Assembly (NCBI RefSeq): GCF_013214815.1
Contig: NZ_JABSPU010000015.1
Span: 1-54,251, forward strand
From: Gilvibacter sp.
GTDB lineage: Bacteria; Bacteroidota; Bacteroidia; Flavobacteriales; Flavobacteriaceae
Reading direction: 5' to 3'
Length of the DNA: 54,251 nucleotides
The first letter of the stretch is position 1, and every line of letters begins with the position of its first letter. The position numbers were made by a program, and so were the translations under genes. This document shows, in pieces, positions 9,475 through 17,441 of the stretch. The notes under the pieces are model-generated. The model searched no databases, was not told the DNA's origin, and was given only the letters and a program-made list of their open reading frames with translations.

Positions 9475-10989
9475 CTACTTCTCCTTTTCTTTAAACGCGG
9501 CCTTGATTGCTTTAACGAGCTCTTTAGGCTGATACGGTTTTGTCAAATAGGCTGAGATACCAAGTGCTTCAGCTTCTTTTTGATATTCTGCTCCCGCCAT
9601 GGCTGTAAGTACAACTACTGGAATTTTCTTGGTTTTGCGTTCTGCACGCAGTCGCTTCAAGAATTCAATTCCATTGAGGATCGGCAGGTCCAGATCTAGT
9701 AAGATTACGTCGTAGGACTTAAGGTCAATAAGTTGCAGTGCCATTTCCCCGTGCAAGGCCAGGTCCATTGAAATAAAACCTTCATTGATCAGGATCTTCA
9801 TGATCAGCATTTGATCCAATTCTGCGTCGTCAACGCAAAGTACGCGAATGCGCTCATCCACGTCGATAGCCTTTTTACGAGGCGGTTTTTTCTCCGCTCG
9901 AAGCGGAACTTCAAAAGGTAGCGATACCTCGAACTGTGTTCCCTCTCCCACCTTGCTTTTAACCTTGGTTTTTCCTTTTTGAAGTTTGACCAGATCATCC
10001 ACTATTTTAAGTCCGAGTCCTTGTCCTTCTGTTGGTGAGAGCAGTTGGTCAATCTGATAATAAGAATCAAAGATCTTAGGTAGTTCAGCGTCCTTGATAC
10101 CATATCCGGTATCTGAAACACTAAAGCGTAATGAGACCTTTTTGGCACGAGAATAGTCCACGCTGATATCCAGCAACACCTTCCCTTTGGGGGTGTTCTT
10201 AAAGGCGTTGTCTACCAAATTGATCAAAATCTGCTTAACCCGTATAGGATCTCCAATCAGCACTGCAGGGACATTGTCATGCATATTGACCTCAAATTCA
10301 ATCCTCTTAGTTTTGGCCTTGAGGCTGAACATATCTTTCAAATGCTTGGTCACATCCTTCATTTTAAAGGACACGCTTTTCAAATTCAGTGTTCCCTGAC
10401 TGATCTTGGAAATATCCAACAGATCATTGAGCAATTCCTCAATATGCAATCCGGTTTGACGTACAATCTTGAGCATCTCTGCTTGATCGTAATTCAGGTT
10501 GCTGTCTTTTAGTAAATTGACAAAGCCCATCATATTGCCCAAGGGTTTGCGCAATTCATGACTGAGCTTGGAAATAAAGCTGTTCTTAAGAGCCTCTTTT
10601 TCATTGGCTATGGTTTGTTCAACCAACAATTGGTTCGCCAGAATAGTGTTTTCATTTTTTTCTTGTACCACCGGATGCGATCTGCGATAGTGCTCCGAAA
10701 AGTCATAAAGGATAGCGATCAATTCTCCATCTCCGTAGCGCAGTTCAATGTCCAATACAAACTCGTTTTCGTCTGTTTTCAGGTTGACACAAGGGAACTC
10801 TAAAAGTTCGGCCTCTGCACTGACTAAGGGTACAATAGCTTCGAAAAAAGGATCTATATCCTGCAGGCTACTGCCTTTTTTGAGTGGGATCAAGGCATCA
10901 TCACTGGCCGTGACCTTCCCAGACATATCGGTGGTAATGATCTGAACTCGCTTTTCAAGCAAGTCAGATTTAAAACTCTTTAAACTCAT
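9475..10989 (-). CDS. Cytosolic hybrid histidine kinase with C-terminal receiver
   Basis: The 504-residue protein has a PAS-like N-terminus (about 1-110) with no membrane segment. The HisKA domain has H144 in FISKLSHELRKPLG, and the HATPase has the N box NLVDNAFKNTPKG, the DTGYGIKD box and GQGLGLKIV. A receiver domain from residue 381 carries VDD and the phospho-acceptor D432, with a conserved LTA threonine and TKP lysine. No output DNA-binding domain is present. It starts three bases after the small GTPase gene, so the two are almost certainly co-translated. It probably forms the phosphorelay input or output of the GTPase module; that link is inference. Confidence 0.92.
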   Translation of the reverse strand: MSLKSFKSDLLEKRVQIITTDMSGKVTASDDALIPLKKGSSLQDIDPFFEAIVPLVSAEAELLEFPCVNLKTDENEFVLDIELRYGDGELIAILYDFSEHYRRSHPVVQEKNENTILANQLLVEQTIANEKEALKNSFISKLSHELRKPLGNMMGFVNLLKDSNLNYDQAEMLKIVRQTGLHIEELLNDLLDISKISQGTLNLKSVSFKMKDVTKHLKDMFSLKAKTKRIEFEVNMHDNVPAVLIGDPIRVKQILINLVDNAFKNTPKGKVLLDISVDYSRAKKVSLRFSVSDTGYGIKDAELPKIFDSYYQIDQLLSPTEGQGLGLKIVDDLVKLQKGKTKVKSKVGEGTQFEVSLPFEVPLRAEKKPPRKKAIDVDERIRVLCVDDAELDQMLIMKILINEGFISMDLALHGEMALQLIDLKSYDVILLDLDLPILNGIEFLKRLRAERKTKKIPVVVLTAMAGAEYQKEAEALGISAYLTKPYQPKELVKAIKAAFKEKEK

Positions 10990-10992
10990 AGA

Positions 10993-11478
10993 TTACAGCA
11001 GTTCTCTGGCCAATTCTTCAAAGACCGTAGCGACATTGGTTCCTTCCTTTGCGCTGGTTGTGATGACTTGTTCCAGTTTGTTTTTAGTGAGAAATTCATC
11101 CAGATCGTTTCCATCAAAAAGGTCGGCCTTGTTCCCAACAATCTTAACGGGGGCTTTTGGATATTGCTTTTTGATAAACTCTAGATTTTCGTTGAGGTTG
11201 TTAAACGTGATCGGACGGGTCAGATCAAAGACGTACAGGAATCCGTCGGTTCCTAACATATAGCTAGAACGCATGTTTTCTACTTTAGCGTTTCCTTCTA
11301 GATCCCAGATGATCAAATTCACCTGATTGTCGTCCAATTCGATCTGCTTTTTCTTTACCTGAACCCCAAGGGTTACCAGATAATCCTCGCTAAAGGCGCT
11401 ATCAACATAACGTCTCACTAAGCTGGTCTTTCCAACTCCAAAATGCCCTATCAGCACAATTTTTTTAGATACTTCCAT
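10993..11478 (-). CDS. Rab/Ras-like small GTPase
   Basis: The 161-residue protein is a compact Ras-superfamily GTPase: G1 GHFGVGKTS at 11-19, a Rab-like switch I TLGVQV, G3 WDLEGNA with D59 and G62, G4 GNKADL at 115-120 and G5 TSAK at 141-144. The position of the catalytic glutamine (Ras Q61) is asparagine, so hydrolysis without a partner should be slow. There is no C-terminal cysteine for lipid attachment and no fused domain. It lies between a roadblock-like coiled-coil gene (62-base gap) and the hybrid kinase gene (3-base gap). Its arrangement resembles MglA-like bacterial systems, but the sequence looks closer to Rab. Confidence 0.9.
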   Translation of the reverse strand: MEVSKKIVLIGHFGVGKTSLVRRYVDSAFSEDYLVTLGVQVKKKQIELDDNQVNLIIWDLEGNAKVENMRSSYMLGTDGFLYVFDLTRPITFNNLNENLEFIKKQYPKAPVKIVGNKADLFDGNDLDEFLTKNKLEQVITTSAKEGTNVATVFEELARELL

Positions 11479-11540
11479 CTAATACGTGGTAATTTTAGTT
11501 GTCAATTATTTGCTTTGCAATTTGTGTTCCAAACTTAAAA

Positions 11541-12368
11541 TTAGGTGTTGTCTAAATAGTCTTCAAACATAGAAGCTAAGAAGATGTCTACGTTTTCACG
11601 TTGCGCGTTAGTTAACAACTCACTTAAGGTGTCGCTGTTTTCAAGGATTAGGTCTTCAATTTCGTTTTCGAACTGCGGCGTTAGGTTACCGGAAACCACA
11701 ACAGCCATATAGTACGAATGGAAATTCTGAATTTGGATTTTGTAGAGTTCGTAGTCAATCCCTTCCAGATTTTGGCTTTCGCCCTGAAAAGCATCTTCTA
11801 CAAAACTCTTAATGGCAGTCAACATGCCAGAGATCAAGTCTTTGTCCAGAGTCTGTTGGTTGGAATAATTGCCCAAGAGCATTCCAGACCCCTTCTTAAT
11901 CACAAACACTTCCATCAGTTCTGGAGCATCCAGTTCACTCAAAATAATGTCGCTTTCCTTCACTCCGGTAAACAGGGCTTTGAGTTTGCGTTGTATGCCC
12001 TTAAGCGTAAAGGTATTGTTGACCTTATTATTGATGTTCTCTGATAGCAGCGCGAGTTCATTTTGTATGTAACGCTTCACCATTTTTCCCATTATGGGAT
12101 AAAGCGCTTCCACCACTTGATCTTTACTATTTGCGATCTGTTCTTTGAGGGTTTTGGTGATTACAGGACCCAATCGCGTAGGGATTTCCTCCACAAATTG
12201 TTCCATGTGTTCCTCTAATATGGGATCGACTTTTTTTGCTAGTTTTTCTTTGGACTCGAGGGTCTTTGTAATGGTATCGAGGCGTTGGGAAATGGCATCG
12301 GCAACCTCCCTGTCATCAATTAACAGGATATCCCGAAGCAGGTTGAGTTTATCCTTTTGCTCGACCAT
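11541..12368 (-). CDS. Coiled-coil protein with C-terminal roadblock/longin-like domain
   Basis: The 275-residue protein has no signal peptide or membrane segment. Residues 1-135 are helical and charged, starting with LRDILLIDDREVADAISQRL. Residues about 150-245 form an alternating beta/alpha unit (EVFVIKKGSGMLLGNYSN, then SGMLTAIKSFVEDAF, then YMAVVVSG) that looks like the roadblock/longin fold of small-GTPase regulators. From memory, the same two-part layout forms the N-terminus of some cyanobacterial proteins annotated as OmpA, and flavobacterial homologues inherit the OmpA name without having that domain. Its position directly before the GTPase supports a regulator or effector role. The fold call is by eye. 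Confidence 0.7.
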   Translation of the reverse strand: MVEQKDKLNLLRDILLIDDREVADAISQRLDTITKTLESKEKLAKKVDPILEEHMEQFVEEIPTRLGPVITKTLKEQIANSKDQVVEALYPIMGKMVKRYIQNELALLSENINNKVNNTFTLKGIQRKLKALFTGVKESDIILSELDAPELMEVFVIKKGSGMLLGNYSNQQTLDKDLISGMLTAIKSFVEDAFQGESQNLEGIDYELYKIQIQNFHSYYMAVVVSGNLTPQFENEIEDLILENSDTLSELLTNAQRENVDIFLASMFEDYLDNT

Positions 12369-12380
12369 AAATGGTATTTC

Positions 12381-12731
12381 TTAGGAGCGTAGCTTTTCTC
12401 CCAATTTGATCAACAGATCTCCGAGTTCGTCTTTATTAACCTTAGCCTTGTCAACGTTTTCCGTTTTGTCGTTGAGTGCATCTTCCAGGTCAGTGATACG
12501 AATATTGATGTCAGTGGTCATGGAGTCTATAGACTGCATGAGTTCGTTGCGAACTTGATCGATATAGTCCTCGAGTTCTTTTTTGCGGTCCTGAATTTCT
12601 TGTTTTAGGGTATCGAACTCACTGTCGTATTGTTCGATATTTTCTCCAAAGATCAGCTGCTTAATCGCTTCGATCTTGGAACCAGAATCCATGGCTTCAC
12701 CTTGGGGGGTTTTTGTTTTTTCCTTCGCCAT
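12381..12731 (-). CDS. Small coiled-coil protein upstream of the GTPase module
   Basis: The 116-residue protein is highly charged. After a disordered start it has SKIEAIKQLIFGENIEQYDS, then a heptad-rich region to about residue 95. There are no cysteines, signal or membrane segment. The motif IKQLIFGENIEQYD resembles the first helix of the next protein (LRDILLIDDREVAD), so the two may share a docking element. It ends 12 bases before that gene. I chose the ATG at 12731 because the longer frame to 12800 would run into fbp. I do not recognise the family. A structural or scaffold partner of the GTPase module is inferred. Confidence 0.72.
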   Translation of the reverse strand: MAKEKTKTPQGEAMDSGSKIEAIKQLIFGENIEQYDSEFDTLKQEIQDRKKELEDYIDQVRNELMQSIDSMTTDINIRITDLEDALNDKTENVDKAKVNKDELGDLLIKLGEKLRS

Positions 12732-12772
12732 AATCTTACGTTGAAAAGTAAATGTACTAAAATTCGTGTTCT

Positions 12773-13786
12773 TTAGGCCTTTGCAGCCTTTTTCATACAA
12801 GATTCTGCTTTTTCGACCATAGTTGTCGATCCGCAGAAAAAGGGGACACGTTGATGCAATTCTGTAGGTTCAATGTCTAGAATTCGCTGGAAACCATTGC
12901 TGGCTTTTCCTCCGGCTTGTTCCGCCAAAAAGGCCATCGGATTGCATTCGTAAAGCAAGCGCAGCTTGCCGTCTGGATTCTTAGAAGTGCTGGGATACAT
13001 ATAGATCCCTCCTTTGATCATATTTCTATGAAAGTCAGATACTAAAGAGCCGATATAACGAGAAGTATACGGTCTATCGCCTTCTTCCATCTGACAGTAT
13101 TTGATGTAATCTTTCACCCCTTGAGGGAACTGGGAATAATTCCCTTCATTGACCGAGTAGATCTTTCCATCATCCGGAAATTTCATATTCGGGTGGGATA
13201 AATAATAGGTTCCAATCGCTGGGTTGAGCGTAAAACCGTTAACCCCATGGCCTGTCGAATAAACGATCATGGTTGAGGTACCGTAAATGATGTATCCGGC
13301 GGCAACTTGCTTGTTACCTGCTTGGAGAAAATCAGCGGCGGTCACAGGCGTCCCAACAGGCGTTACGCGTCGGTAGATAGAGAAAATAGTACCCACAGAG
13401 ACATTCACATCTATGTTAGAGGAACCGTCTAAAGGGTCAATCAAGACTACATACTTGTGTTGGTTGTTTGGGTTTCCATCTTTAATGGCGATGAAATCAT
13501 CCTCTTCTTCACTGGCAATCCCGCAAACAATCTCTCGGTTGGTCAAGGTTTTAATAAAGGCCTCATTGGCAAAGACATCCAATTTTTGCTGATCCTCGCC
13601 TTGAATGTTCATGTCACCTGCAGCGCCTAATATGTCAACCAAACCGGCTTTATTTACCTCGTGATTGACCACTTTTGCAGCGAGTCTTATAGAGTTGATG
13701 AGTCTTGATAATTCACCGGAAGAGTATTTGAATTCATTTTGATTTTCGATGATGAATTCGCCCAGCGTTTGGTTTCTGATAGCCAT
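12773..13786 (-). CDS. fbp: Class 1 fructose-1,6-bisphosphatase
   Basis: The 337-residue enzyme has the family signature: [13 protein letters not shown] at the start, the metal ligands SEEED at residues 92-96, DPLDGSSN at 117-124 and the substrate-binding region [17 protein letters not shown]. It removes the 1-phosphate of fructose-1,6-bisphosphate in gluconeogenesis. The ATG at 13786 gives the normal N-terminus of the family; the frame upstream to 13831 has no conserved residues. It is followed after 41 bases by the coiled-coil gene of the GTPase module and may share its transcript. Upstream, the GNAT gene is divergent, with 84 bases between. Confidence 0.96.
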   Translation of the reverse strand: MAIRNQTLGEFIIENQNEFKYSSGELSRLINSIRLAAKVVNHEVNKAGLVDILGAAGDMNIQGEDQQKLDVFANEAFIKTLTNREIVCGIASEEEDDFIAIKDGNPNNQHKYVVLIDPLDGSSNIDVNVSVGTIFSIYRRVTPVGTPVTAADFLQAGNKQVAAGYIIYGTSTMIVYSTGHGVNGFTLNPAIGTYYLSHPNMKFPDDGKIYSVNEGNYSQFPQGVKDYIKYCQMEEGDRPYTSRYIGSLVSDFHRNMIKGGIYMYPSTSKNPDGKLRLLYECNPMAFLAEQAGGKASNGFQRILDIEPTELHQRVPFFCGSTTMVEKAESCMKKAAKA

Positions 13787-13870
13787 GGAAGTAGTTGATG
13801 AGAATTTAGAGCAAATATCGTTAAAATTCACAAATAGCCCCGATATTTGTGGTATTACAAAATCATTAAA

Positions 13871-14350
13871 ATGATTCGAGAAGCCCGAAAAGAGGACGCC
13901 CCAGCAATGCTAGCCTTGATCAAAGAACTGGCGGTATTTGAAAAAGAACCCGATGCTGTTTTGATCGATACCCAAACCTTAGTAAGGGAAGGATTTGGGG
14001 AGCGACCACTTTTTAAGTGTTTTGTGGCCGAGATAGATGGAGCAGTGGTCGGTATGGCCTTGGTCTACTTCCGATTCTCTACCTGGAATGGCCGCGGACT
14101 CTACTTGGAAGATCTTATAGTCACGCAAGCCATGCGCGGTAAAGGTCTTGGAAAGGCACTCTTGGATCGTGTGATCCAGTACGGCAAGCAAGAAGATGTT
14201 GGCCGTATTGATTGGGTGGTTTTGGATTGGAATGAATCAGCCATACAGCTTTATGAGTCCATTGGCGCCAATCTTTTAAAGGATTGGTATATCGCTCAAA
14301 TGGATTGCAAGGCTATTGCTAATTATATGGAGAAACATGCGAATATTTAA
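13871..14350 (+). CDS. GNAT-family N-acetyltransferase (SSAT/thialysine type)
   Basis: The 159-residue protein begins [20 protein letters not shown] and has the acetyl-CoA motif A as [19 protein letters not shown]. The C-terminal [19 protein letters not shown] is typical of the spermidine/spermine or thialysine acetyltransferase subgroup. The substrate is unknown, with a small amine the likeliest. The start at 13871 matches the family; the frame runs upstream to 13847 without conserved sequence. Its stop lies 14 bases inside the aspartate kinase gene, so the two are translationally coupled. Confidence 0.85.
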   Translation: MIREARKEDAPAMLALIKELAVFEKEPDAVLIDTQTLVREGFGERPLFKCFVAEIDGAVVGMALVYFRFSTWNGRGLYLEDLIVTQAMRGKGLGKALLDRVIQYGKQEDVGRIDWVVLDWNESAIQLYESIGANLLKDWYIAQMDCKAIANYMEKHANI

Positions 14351-15596
14351 ATTCGGAGGAGCCTCTGTCAAAGATGCCACAGGGGTTAGAAACTTAAAAA
14401 GAGTGTTGGAGAATACTGGCAGCAGTGAGCTGGTAGTCGTTGTGTCGGCAATGGGTAAAACCACCAATGCCTTAGAGGCAGTGGTAAGCGCCTATTTTAA
14501 AAAGGACGATTCTGTAAAAGCCGCGATAGAATTTTCCAAACAGTACCATCTGGAGATCTTAAAAGAGTTGTTTCCCAATAAAAGCCACGGCATTCATCAA
14601 ACCATTAAAGACTTTTTTGGAGCTCTGGAGGATTTTCTGACCCATAACCGCTCCGAGACGCATGCTTTTGTTTACGATCAAGTGGTGAGTTTTGGAGAGT
14701 TGATCTCTACCACGATTGTATCTACTTTTCTCAACGAAAATGGCCATAAGAATACGTGGCTGGATGTACGCAGTTGTATCAAAACAGACAGCAATTATCG
14801 CGATCCCCGTGTGGATTGGCAGTTGACCCAAGAGCTTATCAAAAAATCGGTGGATCGCAAAGGTCTTACTATAACCCAAGGATTCTTGGGCTCGGAGGTG
14901 AACAACAACTTTACCACGACCTTAGGGCGAGAAGGTTCGGATTATACCGCGGCGATCTTTGGCTATTGTCTGGATGCAGAAAGCGTGACCATTTGGAAGG
15001 ACGTTCCTGGTGTTCTGAATGCGGATCCACGACATTTCTCTAAAACGCAATTGCTGAATCATATTTCGTATCGAGAGGCGATAGAATTGGCCTTTTACGG
15101 AGCCTCGGTAATTCACCCAAAGACGCTACAACCTTTGCAGCGCAAGGAAATTCCGCTTATTGTGCGATCTTTCATTAAGCCAGAAGACCCAGGAACCTGC
15201 GTGACCAAAGGCAAGGCGCTAGACCCTATGGTCTCTTGTTTTATCCTTAAGAAGGATCAAGTACTTATTTCCCTTTCTTCTTTGGATTTCTCCTTTATGA
15301 TGGAGGATCACATTGGTGAAGTCTTCAAGCTTTTGCATCAGTATAAAATGAAGGTGGAACTCATCCAGAATTCGGCCATTAGTTTTTCTGTGGTGGTGGA
15401 TAACAAATTCAAACGCCTGCCTGAACTTTTAACCCAGTTAAAACAACAGTTCAGTGTAACACATTATGAAGGGGTGACTCTTTATACTGTCCGCCATGCC
15501 AAACCAGAGGAAATCAAGGCTTTAGTAAAGGGGCAACAGGTCCTTCTCAAGCAGGAAGCACAGGAAACCGTTCAGGTGGTTATCGGGCAAAGTTAG
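14337..15596 (+). CDS. Aspartate kinase (monofunctional)
   Basis: The 419-residue protein starts [14 protein letters not shown], with the FKFGGAS signature at residues 4-10, and has TTLGREGSDYTAA and GASVIHPKTLQPL in the kinase domain. The C-terminal part, about 300 to 419, is a reduced ACT-type regulatory region (VLISLSSLDFSF). It phosphorylates aspartate as the first step to lysine, threonine and methionine. No homoserine dehydrogenase domain is attached. The ATG at 14337 overlaps the acetyltransferase stop, and the longer frame from 14316 lacks conserved sequence. The divergent ACT region leaves open which amino acid inhibits it. Confidence 0.9.
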   Translation: MRIFKFGGASVKDATGVRNLKRVLENTGSSELVVVVSAMGKTTNALEAVVSAYFKKDDSVKAAIEFSKQYHLEILKELFPNKSHGIHQTIKDFFGALEDFLTHNRSETHAFVYDQVVSFGELISTTIVSTFLNENGHKNTWLDVRSCIKTDSNYRDPRVDWQLTQELIKKSVDRKGLTITQGFLGSEVNNNFTTTLGREGSDYTAAIFGYCLDAESVTIWKDVPGVLNADPRHFSKTQLLNHISYREAIELAFYGASVIHPKTLQPLQRKEIPLIVRSFIKPEDPGTCVTKGKALDPMVSCFILKKDQVLISLSSLDFSFMMEDHIGEVFKLLHQYKMKVELIQNSAISFSVVVDNKFKRLPELLTQLKQQFSVTHYEGVTLYTVRHAKPEEIKALVKGQQVLLKQEAQETVQVVIGQS

Positions 15597-15624
15597 ATTC
15601 CCTATATTTGGGGGCAATACTGCC

Positions 15625-17436
15625 ATGGGATTAGTTAACGCAAAAGAGGTAGCCACGGCCGTTGGGCTCAAAAAATTCGGTATTCTTGGGACTTTTATGG
15701 GGTGGACCCTCATGAAGATCCTAAAGATCGATACGCTCAATAAAATCTACGATAAACACAAGCACCTCAATGATCTGGAATTTGTCACTTCGCTACTGGA
15801 TGAGTTTGAGATCAAATTTGAGATTCCAGAAGAAGATTTAAAACGTATCCCAAAGAACGGGCCTTTTATAACTATTTCTAATCACCCGTTAGGAGGAATT
15901 GACGGCATTCTATTGCTCAAACTGCTCTTGCAAGATCGTCCCGATTTTAAGATCATTGCGAATTTCCTTTTACACAGAATTGAGCCTTTGAAACCTTATG
16001 TGATGCCGGTGAATCCTTTTGAGGACAGAAAAGACATCAAATCCAGCGTTACCGGTTTTAAAAACGCCATTGGTCATCTGCGCGACGGTCATCCATTAGG
16101 TATTTTCCCCGCAGGAGAAGTCTCTACCTACAAGGATGATAAGCTTATGGTTGACAAGCCTTGGGAAGTCGCTGCGATGAAGCTCATCAAAAAGGCCGAG
16201 GTGCCTGTGGTGCCGATCTACTTCCACGCTAAAAACAGTAAACTCTTCTACCGTTTGGCCAAGATGAGTGATACTTTGCGCACGGCTAAGCTTCCTTCAG
16301 AATTATTGACTCAAAAAGAGCGGCTGATCAAAGTGCGAATCGGAAATCCGATCTCAGTTAAAGATCAGCAAGAACACGAGACCTTGGAGAATTTCACGGA
16401 ATTCCTCCGTAGAAAAACATACGTGCTGGCCAATCCTTTTGAAAAGAAAACCCTCATTGAGAGTATTCCAAAGACCTTAAAGATCCCTAAGGCTCCCAAG
16501 AAGATTGCCGGGCCGGCTTCTACAGAAGCCATGCTCAAGGAAGTGGAAGTGCTAACAGCAGATGATAAACGCCTGCTGCAAAGTAAAAATTACGAGGTTT
16601 TCTTAGCACCTGCCGCACGGATTCCGAACATTTTGCAGGAGATCGGGCGATTGCGTGAGATCACTTTTAGAGAGATCGGGGAGGGGACCAACAACTCTAC
16701 AGACCTGGATAAATTTGACAGCTATTACCACCATATGTTCCTTTGGGATAGCGATAAAAACAAGTTGGTTGGTGCTTACCGCATGGGACTAGGTTCTAAG
16801 ATCTTTGCGGAGTATGGAATTGACGGATTCTACTTGCAGGATCTCTTCAGATTTGAACCGGAACTTTACCCCATGATGAGCAAATCCATAGAAATGGGCC
16901 GCGCCTTCATCATTAAGGAATACCAACAAAAACCGATGCCGCTCTTTTTGCTGTGGAAGGGAATTGTGCACACTACGCTGCGCTTCCCAGAGCATCGCTA
17001 CTTGATCGGTGGGGTGAGTATCAGTAATAAGTTCTCAGACTTCTCTAAGTCTTTGATGATCGAGTTTATGAAGTCAAACTATTACGATCCTTACGTAGCC
17101 CAGTATATCAATCCAAAAAAGGAGTACAAGGTAAAACTTAAGGATGCCGATAAGGACTTTATTTTTGATGAGACCGAGGCTGATCTGAACAAGTTTGACA
17201 AGCTCATTGACGAGGTGGAGCCGGGAAGTCTGCGTTTGCCGGTGCTTATTAAAAAGTACATCAAGCAAAACGCCAAGGTGGTTGCCTTTAATGTGGATCC
17301 TTTGTTTAATAACGCGGTTGACGGTTTGATGTATATCAGAATTGCAGACTTGCCTGAGAGTACCGTAAAACCAGTTATGGAAGAGTTTCAAGCAGAACTG
17401 GAGAAGAAGTACAGCCTCCGATATGAGGAGGAATAG
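15625..17436 (+). CDS. olsF: Bifunctional aminolipid (ornithine or glycine lipid) synthase, OlsF-like
   Basis: The 603-residue protein fuses two acyltransferase domains. Residues about 60-270 are a lysophospholipid-acyltransferase-like domain with SNHPLGGIDG at 85-94 and FPAGEVS at 161-167. Residues about 330-530 are an OlsB/hemolysin-type GNAT domain (REITFREIGEGTNN, then DLFRFEPELYPMMSKSIEMGR). This layout matches OlsF of Flavobacterium, in which the C-terminal part N-acylates ornithine and the N-terminal part adds the second acyl chain. Related enzymes make glycine lipids, so the amino acid is not certain. It starts 28 bases after aspartate kinase. No membrane-spanning segment is obvious. 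Confidence 0.8.
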   Translation: MGLVNAKEVATAVGLKKFGILGTFMGWTLMKILKIDTLNKIYDKHKHLNDLEFVTSLLDEFEIKFEIPEEDLKRIPKNGPFITISNHPLGGIDGILLLKLLLQDRPDFKIIANFLLHRIEPLKPYVMPVNPFEDRKDIKSSVTGFKNAIGHLRDGHPLGIFPAGEVSTYKDDKLMVDKPWEVAAMKLIKKAEVPVVPIYFHAKNSKLFYRLAKMSDTLRTAKLPSELLTQKERLIKVRIGNPISVKDQQEHETLENFTEFLRRKTYVLANPFEKKTLIESIPKTLKIPKAPKKIAGPASTEAMLKEVEVLTADDKRLLQSKNYEVFLAPAARIPNILQEIGRLREITFREIGEGTNNSTDLDKFDSYYHHMFLWDSDKNKLVGAYRMGLGSKIFAEYGIDGFYLQDLFRFEPELYPMMSKSIEMGRAFIIKEYQQKPMPLFLLWKGIVHTTLRFPEHRYLIGGVSISNKFSDFSKSLMIEFMKSNYYDPYVAQYINPKKEYKVKLKDADKDFIFDETEADLNKFDKLIDEVEPGSLRLPVLIKKYIKQNAKVVAFNVDPLFNNAVDGLMYIRIADLPESTVKPVMEEFQAELEKKYSLRYEEE

Positions 17437-17441
17437 ATCGC

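Noticed and set aside
9464-9475. Joint operon of the TerB gene with the kinase gene
   Set aside because: They lie on opposite strands and converge, so no shared transcript is possible.
13787-13831. Longer fbp start at 13831
   Set aside because: The extra 15 residues have no family sequence, and the ATG at 13786 matches the usual N-terminus.
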